Shown here in pieces: positions 47,215 to 54,892 of a stretch of DNA of 64,000 nucleotides. The stretch lies in the NCBI RefSeq assembly GCF_037963145.1, contig NZ_CP150144.1, forward strand, positions 1,116,001 through 1,180,000, given 5' to 3'. This DNA comes from Oceanobacillus sp. FSL K6-2867 (GTDB taxonomy: Bacteria > Bacillota > Bacilli > Bacillales > Amphibacillaceae). The first letter of the stretch is position 1; every line of letters begins with the position of its first letter. The notes below the pieces were generated by a model that ran no database searches, was not told where the DNA came from, and worked only from the letters and a program-made list of their open reading frames with translations. The position numbers and the translations under genes are program-made.

Positions 47215-48678
47215 TTAAATGGCCGATATCGTTTTTAAGTTATGCTTTTTAGCTTGTTCTATATTTTTCATTTTGTTATCCCAACAGGCTTGACTCAAAT
47301 CGACTGGATATTCTGCCGGGTTTAAAGAGCGCTTGTATTCTTCCCATAAAAGGTCTAATTGTTGCTCGGCATATGATTGAATCTCCTCAACTGGAGGACA
47401 ATCATATAAAAGCATGCCGCCCTCAAAGATATCTTCGTGCAAGTCTTTGGCTATGAAATTCGTGACAAAACTTCCAATGTACGTATGCACTGGATGGAAC
47501 ATATGCAGTTTAGACTCTTTTTCAGGCTGTTCATAAGCCAAGGCAATATAATCCCCTTCTGATTTACTCGTAAGCTTGTTAATAATACGGTAGACCTTTT
47601 TTAATCCTGGTGTTGTAACTTTTTCAGGACTCGAGGAAATTTTGATTCGATCGGTCATCTGTCCAGTATCATCTTCCATCGATACCATCTTATACACAGC
47701 ACCTAAGGCTGGTTGGTCGAAGGCAGTAATTGCTTTGGTGCCAATTCCCCAGGCATCGATTTTCGCTCCTTGTGCATTTAAATTCATAATGGTATACTCA
47801 TCAAGATCATTTGAAGCTATAATTTTGGTATCAACAAAACCTGCTTGATCTAATAATTTTCTTGCTTCCTTGGAGAGATAAGCTAAATCTCCACTGTCTA
47901 ATCGAATACCTTCAAAATTTATGTTATCCAGCTCTTGCGCAACTCTTATTGCATTGGGAACACCAGATTTTAAAGTATCGTAAGTATCCACCAGGAAAAC
48001 ACAGTTTTTATTTCGTTTCGCGTACTTATGAAAAGCGATATATTCATCTTGGTACGCTTGAACATAGGAATGAGCATGTGTCCCGGAAACAGGAATACCA
48101 AATCGTTTTCCTGCCCGAACATTGCTTGTGCTAGAGAAACCGCCGATATAAGCTGCTCTCGTCCCCCATAATGCGGCATCGAATTCATGTGCACGTCTCG
48201 TACCAAATTCTGAAACAGATTGCTCTCCCGCAATTTGCTTGATGCGAGAGGCTTTTGTAGCAATTAGCGTTTGATAGTTTACTATATTCAACAATGCCGT
48301 TTCAATTAGTTGCGCTTCAACTAATGGTGCTTCGATACGCAGCATCGGTTCATTGCCAAATACAATTTCTCCTTCCTTCATAGCACGAACATTTCCTGTA
48401 AAACGTACTGTTCGTAAAAAGTCAACAAAATCTTCCGGGTAGCCTAGATCCTCTAAATAGTTTAAATCACTTTCAGAAAAATGGAAGTTCTGGAGATAAT
48501 CGATGATTCGTTCTAACCCAGCAAATATCGCATACCCATTTCCAAATGGCAGTTTTCGAAAATACAGTTCAAATACAGCTTTTTTGGTATGGATATTATC
48601 CTCCCAATATACCTTTGCCATATTAATTTGGTACAGGTCTGTGTGAAGGGCGAAACTGTCATCAACATAGCTGGTCAT
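47215..48678 (-). CDS. pncB: Nicotinate phosphoribosyltransferase PncB
   Basis: This 487-residue enzyme has the N-terminal DSFALHTDLYQINMAKVYW, SVSEFGTRRAHEFDAALWG (about 157-175), GTHAHSYVQAY with the phosphorylated-His region (about 201-211) and the RLDSGDLAYLS and ASNDLDEYTI segments. It forms NaMN from nicotinate and PRPP with ATP. It is the B. subtilis YueK type and is near pncA in both organisms. Confidence 0.95.
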   Translation of the reverse strand: MTSYVDDSFALHTDLYQINMAKVYWEDNIHTKKAVFELYFRKLPFGNGYAIFAGLERIIDYLQNFHFSESDLNYLEDLGYPEDFVDFLRTVRFTGNVRAMKEGEIVFGNEPMLRIEAPLVEAQLIETALLNIVNYQTLIATKASRIKQIAGEQSVSEFGTRRAHEFDAALWGTRAAYIGGFSSTSNVRAGKRFGIPVSGTHAHSYVQAYQDEYIAFHKYAKRNKNCVFLVDTYDTLKSGVPNAIRVAQELDNINFEGIRLDSGDLAYLSKEARKLLDQAGFVDTKIIASNDLDEYTIMNLNAQGAKIDAWGIGTKAITAFDQPALGAVYKMVSMEDDTGQMTDRIKISSSPEKVTTPGLKKVYRIINKLTSKSEGDYIALAYEQPEKESKLHMFHPVHTYIGSFVTNFIAKDLHEDIFEGGMLLYDCPPVEEIQSYAEQQLDLLWEEYKRSLNPAEYPVDLSQACWDNKMKNIEQAKKHNLKTISAI

Positions 48679-48745
48679 AACAATTTCCTCCTAAGATTAC
48701 AAATTATGCTTAGCTTCTAAATAACAAAAAATTTTGATTTCATAT

Positions 48746-49324
48746 CTATTCGTTTATTTCATTACTTTTTTGTAAAAGATCTTTCGCAAAATCAACAAGT
48801 TCGTGAGCTTCTTTAGTACGCAGATATTTTACATCTAAACCATCAGGGCCTAAACGGAAACGATCTAGTGCATCGGCATCCTTGAAAATCCGATACAGCA
48901 ACAGCCCTCGTTCATCAACGTTTGGTGATTTTTCAATTTCTGATATACCTAATGCATCATCTTGGTCATGGTAATAAGTGATATAATAGGTCCGCTCATC
49001 ATAAGGCAAATCGTTCTCACGGCAATATGCTTTGTAATACTCTGCTGCCCGTTTTCCATGTCCCCTATCAATCCCATCATCCATGCGGCGAGAATCGTGG
49101 AAAATAGCGGCCATTCCTAATGCATCCTGTTCCAGCTCACTTAACCCCTTTTTGTGACCGATAAGAAGTGCAAGCATCAACACACGAGCACAGTGTTTTT
49201 TCGTATGCAATTCACTTTTTGGCAGCCAAAATTCTACATTTTTCTCCATATACCTAACCATTCGCTCATACTTTTTCTTAATTGGCAGATACTCAGGAGC
49301 ATCAAGAACATTTGATAAAAACAT
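48746..49324 (-). CDS. HD-domain phosphohydrolase
   Basis: This 192-residue protein has the HD-type metal site: TKKHCARVLMLALLI (first His), AAIFHDSRRMDDGIDRGHGK (HD pair, about 94-113), YYHDQDDA and KDADALDRFRLG (last Asp). It probably hydrolyses a nucleotide or phosphoester. It sits 23 bp after a sirtuin-like gene within the NAD cluster, so a nicotinamide-nucleotide or ADP-ribose substrate is a reasonable guess only. Confidence 0.8.
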   Translation of the reverse strand: MFLSNVLDAPEYLPIKKKYERMVRYMEKNVEFWLPKSELHTKKHCARVLMLALLIGHKKGLSELEQDALGMAAIFHDSRRMDDGIDRGHGKRAAEYYKAYCRENDLPYDERTYYITYYHDQDDALGISEIEKSPNVDERGLLLYRIFKDADALDRFRLGPDGLDVKYLRTKEAHELVDFAKDLLQKSNEINE

Positions 49325-49347
49325 CTTTCATTCCTCTCCGTTTCCAA

Positions 49348-50190
49348 TTACTTTAACTGTACTAATTGTTGTAATACTTCTGCAGTATCACCATTGATAC
49401 CAATAGATTTCGCAGCAATTTCTTCAGGAATATAGAGTTCTCCCTTGTTGAGCGTAATGTAGGTAGCATTTTTCTCGGCATTCGTTATATCCATAAATGG
49501 CGCTTTAATCAATTGATTTCTTGCACCTACTCCTAATTCCAGCAGAACTAATTTTTTCCCTTGGTTCTTATCAATAAAATCCTGATAAGCTTTGAAGCTT
49601 GCTTGCCAAGCCTCTCCTTTTAAAAAGTTTCTGTCTACCTCTAAATGAACTTGCATTGGACCGCCACACTCTGGACACTCAGGAACTAGATCTGAAGGGA
49701 CTTTTCCATTTTCCTGTTTTCGTGCCATTTCGCTTAATACGTTATCACCTGAGTAAATTTTATCATGACAACCATTTATGCATTGCAGATTCCTGCAATT
49801 TCCCTCTATCTCAAAGAGGCGATTTTCTGGAAATCCTGCTTGTCTGAAATGGTCATCTATATTGGAAGTAACTACAAAAAAGTCTTTATCTTCTACAAGT
49901 TTATACAGATTTTTCATTACCGAACTTGCTTCCCCAGTGTATAAAAAGTAGTCGTACATCCGACTGAAGAATGCCCACTTTTCTTCCTCGGAAGGAAATG
50001 GATAAAAGCAGCCCTGTATAATACTGCGAAAACCATACTTCTCACGGAAATCACCGAAGTTTTCTATGAAATCCTTGTTTTCAGCGAAAATATGAATACC
50101 CTCCGAGATTGAAAGACCGTTACTTGCACCGATAACAATCCCGTCAGCCTCTTTGACTTTTGTTATTACTTCTGAATATATATTACTCAT
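49348..50190 (-). CDS. Sirtuin-like protein 1 (class M-like)
   Basis: This 280-residue Rossmann-type SIR2-family protein has the NAD-binding VIGASNGLSISEG (about 19-31), the VTSNIDDHFRQAGF segment (Asn110, corresponding to the TQNID motif) and a zinc ribbon with Cys137, Cys141, Cys172 and Cys175. The catalytic His of ordinary sirtuins (HG) is replaced: EIEGN, Glu129. Class M sirtuins (SirTM) have Gln at this place and remove or add ADP-ribose rather than deacetylate. It is the most divergent of the three copies here. It lies 105 bp after sirtuin-like 2. Confidence 0.82.
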   Translation of the reverse strand: MSNIYSEVITKVKEADGIVIGASNGLSISEGIHIFAENKDFIENFGDFREKYGFRSIIQGCFYPFPSEEEKWAFFSRMYDYFLYTGEASSVMKNLYKLVEDKDFFVVTSNIDDHFRQAGFPENRLFEIEGNCRNLQCINGCHDKIYSGDNVLSEMARKQENGKVPSDLVPECPECGGPMQVHLEVDRNFLKGEAWQASFKAYQDFIDKNQGKKLVLLELGVGARNQLIKAPFMDITNAEKNATYITLNKGELYIPEEIAAKSIGINGDTAEVLQQLVQLK

Positions 50191-50295
50191 ATAATTTTAC
50201 CTCCTACGATACTAAAGTTGCACGCTTAAAGCCTGTCCAAATCAAACGAGCTGATTTGCTTATCGCAATTTATTGGAATGCTGTAGCCTTCTTTA

Positions 50296-51174
50296 TTAAA
50301 GTACACCTTGTTTCTTCTCTTTTTTCATTTCAACTAAAACATCCTGCAGCACTTGCGCTATATCTTCATGAATAGCTGTTCCCTTATCATTTAACTCTTT
50401 TGGCAGCAATGCATCTTTCGGATTGATGGTAATATAGTATGCATCAGGCCAGCTGTAAGTCATGTTCCAGAAGGGTTCTTGGATGAACATCGGAGTCATT
50501 CGTCCAACACCTAACTCCAAAAAAAGTACTTTCTTATTTTGGTTTTCAAGAAGAAATTCACGATATTTTTTATGCTCATCTCTATATTTGGATCCTTCCA
50601 AAAATACAAATGATCGCACCCACAGTTCCATAGGTCCACCACATTCCGAGCACTTGGGAATCATGCCAGATGGAACCTTCGTTCCTTCCATGTGGGTACA
50701 CATTTCTTTTGCCTGTTCCACAAAAGGATAGACTTGGTCGTGACAAGGGCCCGAGCATTGTATCGATGTCCAATTCCCTTGAATGGCACTGACCTTTTCT
50801 TCAGGGAAAACTTGTAAAAATTGTGTATCCTGATTTGTCGTAAGAATAAAGTATTCTTTATCTTGCAGGATTTGTTCTAAATCCTTGTATGGCTGTCCGA
50901 CAGGAACTTCTGCTACAAAGTTAATCAAAGTTGCGAGATATGCCCAGCGTTCTTCCTCCGTACGGAATTTATGGTAAAAGCCTCCAAAGATACTATCGAT
51001 TCCATACGCTTCAGCAAATGCGTTAAAATACTTTCGAAACATTTCATCGTCTCGATACCAGTTATATCCTGCAGCAGCGGACATACCGGAAGCACCGCCA
51101 ACTACAATTGCTTCAGCTTCTTGAATTTTTTGTCTTAATGTAGCTATATTGTCTTGATATTGTTGTGAAATCAT
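50296..51174 (-). CDS. Sirtuin-like protein 2 (class M-like)
   Basis: This 292-residue SIR2-family protein has AIVVGGASGMSAAAGYNWY (about 22-40), LTTNQDTQF (Asn114; Gln replaces the usual Ile/Val), Gln132 in AIQGNW where classical sirtuins have the catalytic His, and zinc Cys140, Cys144, Cys175 and Cys178. Gln at the catalytic place is the class M (SirTM) feature, suggesting ADP-ribosyl chemistry. It is about 60 percent alike by eye to sirtuin-like 3 (52119-52988). A promoter and operator block lies upstream at 51320-51381. Confidence 0.85.
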   Translation of the reverse strand: MISQQYQDNIATLRQKIQEAEAIVVGGASGMSAAAGYNWYRDDEMFRKYFNAFAEAYGIDSIFGGFYHKFRTEEERWAYLATLINFVAEVPVGQPYKDLEQILQDKEYFILTTNQDTQFLQVFPEEKVSAIQGNWTSIQCSGPCHDQVYPFVEQAKEMCTHMEGTKVPSGMIPKCSECGGPMELWVRSFVFLEGSKYRDEHKKYREFLLENQNKKVLFLELGVGRMTPMFIQEPFWNMTYSWPDAYYITINPKDALLPKELNDKGTAIHEDIAQVLQDVLVEMKKEKKQGVL

Positions 51175-51444
51175 ATTTTACATATCCTCCTAATGGTTTT
51201 TATTCGCAGTCGAAAAACATCTAAATTTCCACCACTTTGCTAGTATTTAGATTCAATTAAAAGTATATTTCTCTTTATTGCACTGCGAATCCCCTTTTTT
51301 GTTTCTAAATACATTATAATGTTTGTATAAAACAGGAAACAAGTATGCACTTTTTTGACGTATACTATCTAAAAGGATAGTGATATTCGAAAATTTAATG
51401 TTTACGCACTAACAGATAATCAGGTTAAAAACATTCCTTTTTTG
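51175..51444. other. 270-bp gap between sirtuin-like 2 and the NadD paralogue
   Basis: This region holds no complete gene. It carries the promoter of sirtuin-like 2 and copy A of the 44-bp block (51338-51381). The same block at 53090 is followed by an HxlR gene; here nothing codes for a regulator. Confidence 0.7.
51318..51381 (-). promoter_or_regulatory. Sirtuin-like 2 promoter and duplicated operator block A
   Basis: On the minus strand TTGTTT, an 18-bp spacer and TATAAT make a promoter for the gene at 51174. The 44-bp block 51338-51381 begins AACAAGTATGCACTTTTTT and ends with the dyad TACTATC...GGATAGT. It matches 53090-53133. Confidence 0.75.
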
Positions 51445-52074
51445 TTAGACTTTCTCCCTATTTTGATACAAATTATTGTTTTTAATATATTCATAACATT
51501 TCTCAGGGAGTAAGTATCGCGGTTCTCCTCCCTGTTGGAATTCATCTCGAATAAAAGTTGAGCTTGTCTCCATAGCCAGTCCTTTGTCGACTAAATGGAA
51601 AGTTTGACCATCATCTGCATTGCGCAAAATCGGGGATCTTGCAATCACAGCTAACATATCAATATCATTTCTCGCCATGACAATAAACTTATTCTCATGT
51701 ACAAGCTCCTTTGTCTTTTTCCACTTTCCCTCTCCGATATCCACTAGTAGATCAGCCCCCATAATGAAAAAGACCTCATCATCGGAATATACTTTTTTAA
51801 AATGCTCCAATGTATGGTAGGTAGCAATATCCCAAGCATGCTGATTCATCTCATAATCGTTGGCGACAAACTTATCATTATCGTTAATCGCTAAACGGAT
51901 TAGTTTCCAACGATGATCATCAGAAATATGGATCCGCTTGTCAGGACGCTGATGGGAACTCGGCAGGAAAATGACAAAATCCAATTTATAACGATGTGCG
52001 ACTGTACTTGCCGTCCATAAGTGGACATTTGTAATTGGATCGAATGATGATCCAAAGATTCCAACTTTCCCCAC
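51445..52074 (-). CDS. NadD-like nucleotidyltransferase (divergent paralogue)
   Basis: This protein of about 209 residues is of the nicotinate-nucleotide adenylyltransferase type. The nucleotide-binding motif normally GGTFDPIHNGHL reads GSSFDPITNVHL (about 8-19), with the first His and the Gly changed. FIMGADLLVDIGEGKW (about 101-116) and the phosphate-site SSTFIRDEF (about 172-180) are kept. The expected reaction is NaMN plus ATP to NaAD. The start is the GTG at 52074, with GGGGAG 6 bases upstream. It lies 44 bp after sirtuin-like 3, within the NAD cluster, and is probably an extra copy beside the housekeeping nadD. Confidence 0.82.
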   Translation of the reverse strand: MGKVGIFGSSFDPITNVHLWTASTVAHRYKLDFVIFLPSSHQRPDKRIHISDDHRWKLIRLAINDNDKFVANDYEMNQHAWDIATYHTLEHFKKVYSDDEVFFIMGADLLVDIGEGKWKKTKELVHENKFIVMARNDIDMLAVIARSPILRNADDGQTFHLVDKGLAMETSSTFIRDEFQQGGEPRYLLPEKCYEYIKNNNLYQNREKV

Positions 52075-52118
52075 AATATTCTCCCCTTGAAACAACCCCC
52101 ATATCATATAGAACATCG

Positions 52119-52988
52119 CTATATCATTGGGTTAGTTTTTCTTTTTTTCATGACATCTTGAAGTACACGCGCAATATCTTCATTAATTGCAAGCCCTTTA
52201 TTCGCTATCTCTTTAGGCACTTCCGCATCAATAGGATTAATACTGATATAGGATGCACCGGGCAGACTAAAAGTCATCTCCCAAAATGGCTCTTTAATAA
52301 ACATTGGTGTCATTTTTCCTACACCTAATTCCAGGAATAGAACTTTCTTATATTTATTTTTTGTAAGATAAACTTGAAATTTAATTAATTCGTTTCTAAA
52401 AGAGCTGCCTTCCAAAAATATCCGAGAACGGACCCATGGCTCCATATCATGGCCACACTGTGGGCATGTTGGAATTAATTCTGTTGGAATTCTAGTTTCC
52501 TCCATATTTTGATACATTTTGTCAACTAGCTCTTTATTGAAATAAACCTGATCATGACAACGATTGCTGCATTGAAAATAACGCCAATCCCCTTGAATCA
52601 CAGACACTTTCTCTTCAGGAAAAACCTTTGAAAACTGCGTATCCTGATTTGTTGTCAAAATGAAATAGTTTTTATTCTGAAGCAGTTGTTCCAAATCAAG
52701 ATAGGGCTGACCTGGTTCAGCATCGTATACAAACTTGATTAAAGTAGCAATATAAGCCCACCGTTCTTCCCTTGATTCAAAAGGATAGTAAAAGCCGTAA
52801 AAAATATTCTCGATCCCGTATTTATCAGCAAATTTTCCAAAGTAATTTAAAAAAATTTCGTCTGTCTGATACCAGTTATATCCCGCCGCAGCGGACATTC
52901 CAGCTGCACCCCCAACTACAATCGCCTCAGCTTCTTCCAATTTTTGATGTAATTCTGCTATATGGTCTTGATATTGTTGATCTAACAA
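52119..52988 (-). CDS. Sirtuin-like protein 3 (class M-like)
   Basis: This protein of about 289 residues is a close paralogue of sirtuin-like 2, aligning without gaps over the first 150 residues: AIVVGGAAGMSAAAGYNWY (about 22-40), LTTNQDTQF (Asn114), Gln132 in VIQGDW, and zinc Cys140, Cys144, Cys175 and Cys178. The start is taken as the TTG at 52988 (GGAGG 10 bases upstream) because it gives MLDQQYQDH, in register with MISQQYQDN of paralogue 2. It is divergent from the HxlR gene and shares the operator block at 53090. Confidence 0.85.
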   Translation of the reverse strand: MLDQQYQDHIAELHQKLEEAEAIVVGGAAGMSAAAGYNWYQTDEIFLNYFGKFADKYGIENIFYGFYYPFESREERWAYIATLIKFVYDAEPGQPYLDLEQLLQNKNYFILTTNQDTQFSKVFPEEKVSVIQGDWRYFQCSNRCHDQVYFNKELVDKMYQNMEETRIPTELIPTCPQCGHDMEPWVRSRIFLEGSSFRNELIKFQVYLTKNKYKKVLFLELGVGKMTPMFIKEPFWEMTFSLPGASYISINPIDAEVPKEIANKGLAINEDIARVLQDVMKKRKTNPMI

Positions 52989-53061
52989 TATAATCATTCC
53001 TCCAATTATGTCTAAAAGCATTTCAGCTTCGTTTTGAAACATCGCTTTACTTGAATCTAAA

Positions 53062-53133
53062 TGTATTATATAGTTGATATAAATTAATTAACAAGTATGC
53101 ACTTTTTTACCGCATACTATCTTGGAGGATAGT
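53062..53133. promoter_or_regulatory. Divergent promoter region with operator block B
   Basis: On the minus strand TTGTTA, 18 bp and TATAAT form the promoter for sirtuin-like 3. The 44-bp block (53090-53133) contains AGTATGC/GCATACT and ATACTATC/GATAGTAT inverted repeats and overlaps the -35 box. The HxlR gene starts just to its right. The block is the obvious binding site for that regulator. Confidence 0.75.
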
Positions 53134-53139
53134 ATAAAC

Positions 53140-53478
53140 ATGGAAAAGACTAATTTTAATGCTACCGACAACCAGGAACCTTTTTTTGGATACACTCTTT
53201 CTATCATAAGCGGAAAATGGAAACTGCAAATTATCTATCATTTATCCAAAAATGGTGCTGTACGCTATAATGAACTTCAGCGTATGCTAGGTAAAATAAC
53301 CTTCAAAACACTTAGCACTGCACTGAAGGAAATGGTGAATGACGGGATTATTCATCGTAAGGAATATCCGCAAATCCCCCCCAAGGTCGAATATAGCCTT
53401 ACTGAGAAAGGACAAACTCTATGGCCTATCATTCAGGAAATGTGTCAATGGGGAGAATATAATCAGCCACAAAAATAA
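53140..53478 (+). CDS. HxlR-family transcriptional regulator
   Basis: This protein of about 112 residues has a winged helix of the HxlR type: FFGYTLSIISGKWKLQIIYH, RYNELQRMLGKITFKTLSTA, LKEMVNDGIIHRKEYPQIPP and VEYSLTEKGQTLWPII. There is no extra effector domain and only one Cys, in the C-terminal MCQWGE. It is divergent from sirtuin-like 3, and its operator is duplicated before sirtuin-like 2, so it probably controls the sirtuin/NAD genes. The ATG at 53140 follows GGAGG by 11 bases. Confidence 0.88.
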   Translation: MEKTNFNATDNQEPFFGYTLSIISGKWKLQIIYHLSKNGAVRYNELQRMLGKITFKTLSTALKEMVNDGIIHRKEYPQIPPKVEYSLTEKGQTLWPIIQEMCQWGEYNQPQK

Positions 53479-53528
53479 TTGCAAGAGTACTCCTATAACC
53501 TCGCTCAATAAAAGGAAAACAAAAGTAA

Positions 53529-53562
53529 AAACCCGGGAGAAGATAATCCTCGTCCCGGGTTA
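53529..53562 (+). terminator. Terminator after the HxlR gene
   Basis: AACCCGGGA and TCCCGGGTT (allowing one bulge) form a GC-rich hairpin about 50 bp after the stop; the T tract is weak. Confidence 0.6.
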
Positions 53563-53628
53563 AAATATTTGTTTAATTATGTACTGTCTTTTTGTAATTT
53601 GGAGACATGCTTTTTTTATGTCAGCTTA

Positions 53629-54069
53629 TTACGTTGCACTCAATGGATTCTGCTGTTTAACTTCTTTTATGGATAAATACAAAGAATAGTTTCCATATTC
53701 AAGAATCTGATTAAGAAATTGATTCAATTGTTCTTGAGTACTCACTTTTACTTTCAAATGGTAACACCCTTCTCCTGATACACGATGTGCTTCAACCACT
53801 TCTTTCCGTTCTTTAATACATCTCAAAAATGGATCATGGTTTGCTGTTTTCATATAAATTATTACAAATGCAGTAAAGATTAATCCCAGCTTCATTTCAT
53901 CTGCTATTAAAGAATATGCTTTAATTACACCACTATCTTCAAGCTTTTTAATCCGATTCCCTACAGCTTGTCCTGTCATATGAATTTGTTCGCCCAAGTC
54001 TTTCCATTGAACACGTGAATTTTCGGATAGTAGCTGAAGTATTTGAAAATCAATGTTATCAAGTTCCAT
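53629..54069 (-). CDS. Lrp/AsnC-family regulator
   Basis: This 146-residue protein has the N-terminal HTH LDNIDFQILQLLSENSRVQW, MTGQAVGNRIKKLEDSGVI and a C-terminal RAM domain with VVEAHRVSGEGCYHLKVKV (about 91-109). It probably responds to an amino acid or related metabolite. It is divergent (118 bp) from the isochorismatase-family gene at 54188, its likely target. Confidence 0.88.
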   Translation of the reverse strand: MELDNIDFQILQLLSENSRVQWKDLGEQIHMTGQAVGNRIKKLEDSGVIKAYSLIADEMKLGLIFTAFVIIYMKTANHDPFLRCIKERKEVVEAHRVSGEGCYHLKVKVSTQEQLNQFLNQILEYGNYSLYLSIKEVKQQNPLSAT

Positions 54070-54187
54070 AATTAATTCCTTTCATCATGAAATGATTTGC
54101 TGCAAAAGTGTTTCATCAAAGTATCGATAGAAACCATAGTATCATTTATCATTATATTGTATCAAAAAATTATATGAGGTGATAATA

Positions 54188-54742
54188 ATGAGTACTGCTT
54201 TAATTATTGTTGATATTCAAAATGACTATTTTCCAAATGGAAAAATGGAGTTAGTCAATCCTGATAAAGCTGCTGCTAACGCTGCTAAGGTTCTAGAATG
54301 GTTTAGACAGCATAATAAAGATAATATTTTTCACGTTCAGCATATCGCAAGTGATTCAGCACTAGGATTCTTTCTTCCAGATACAGAGGGTGCTGAGATA
54401 AATGATACTGTTCAACCATTAGAAAACGAAAGCATTATTACGAAACATTTCCCTAATAGCTTTTTAAAAACAGAATTAGAAAGTGAATTAAAAGAAAGGG
54501 GAGTAACCAAAGTTGTGGTTGTAGGTATGATGACACATATGTGTATTGATGCAACCGTAAGAGCTGCTGTGGATTTAGGTTATGAAACTACACTTATTGA
54601 AGATGCTTGCGCTACAAGAGAATTATCTTATGAAGGTAAAGCAGTTCCAGCTGAACAAGTTCATTATGCATTTGTCGGCGCGCTTGAAAGTATGTATGCG
54701 ACTGTAACATCAACCGAAGATTTTCTAGCAGAAAAAAAATAA
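54188..54742 (+). CDS. Isochorismatase-family cysteine hydrolase
   Basis: This 184-residue protein has TALIIVDIQNDYFPNGKMEL (catalytic Asp), ITKHFPNSFLKT (catalytic Lys region) and the nucleophile in VVVVGMMTHMCIDATVRAA (Cys about 117). It lacks the DPHFELWP metal loop of the nicotinamidase at 46463, so it acts on a different amide or ester. The start at 54188 follows GAGGTG 6 bases upstream. Confidence 0.85.
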   Translation: MSTALIIVDIQNDYFPNGKMELVNPDKAAANAAKVLEWFRQHNKDNIFHVQHIASDSALGFFLPDTEGAEINDTVQPLENESIITKHFPNSFLKTELESELKERGVTKVVVVGMMTHMCIDATVRAAVDLGYETTLIEDACATRELSYEGKAVPAEQVHYAFVGALESMYATVTSTEDFLAEKK

Positions 54743-54794
54743 TTTCGTTTAACTGAATCATTAGCAGGAGTTATTATGAATTTATAGTTTGTTT

Positions 54795-54843
54795 CTGTCC
54801 ATGACGGTCTAGTTTCTTAAGTTTACCGTCATGGACAGTTTTG
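54795..54843 (+). terminator. Terminator after the isochorismatase-family gene
   Basis: CTGTCCATGACGGT and ACCGTCATGGACAG form a perfect 14-bp stem followed by TTTTG. Confidence 0.85.
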
Positions 54844-54892
54844 TTAAGACAGAAACAACGAATAAGTTGTTATTCTAAAAAGTCTTCATTGC

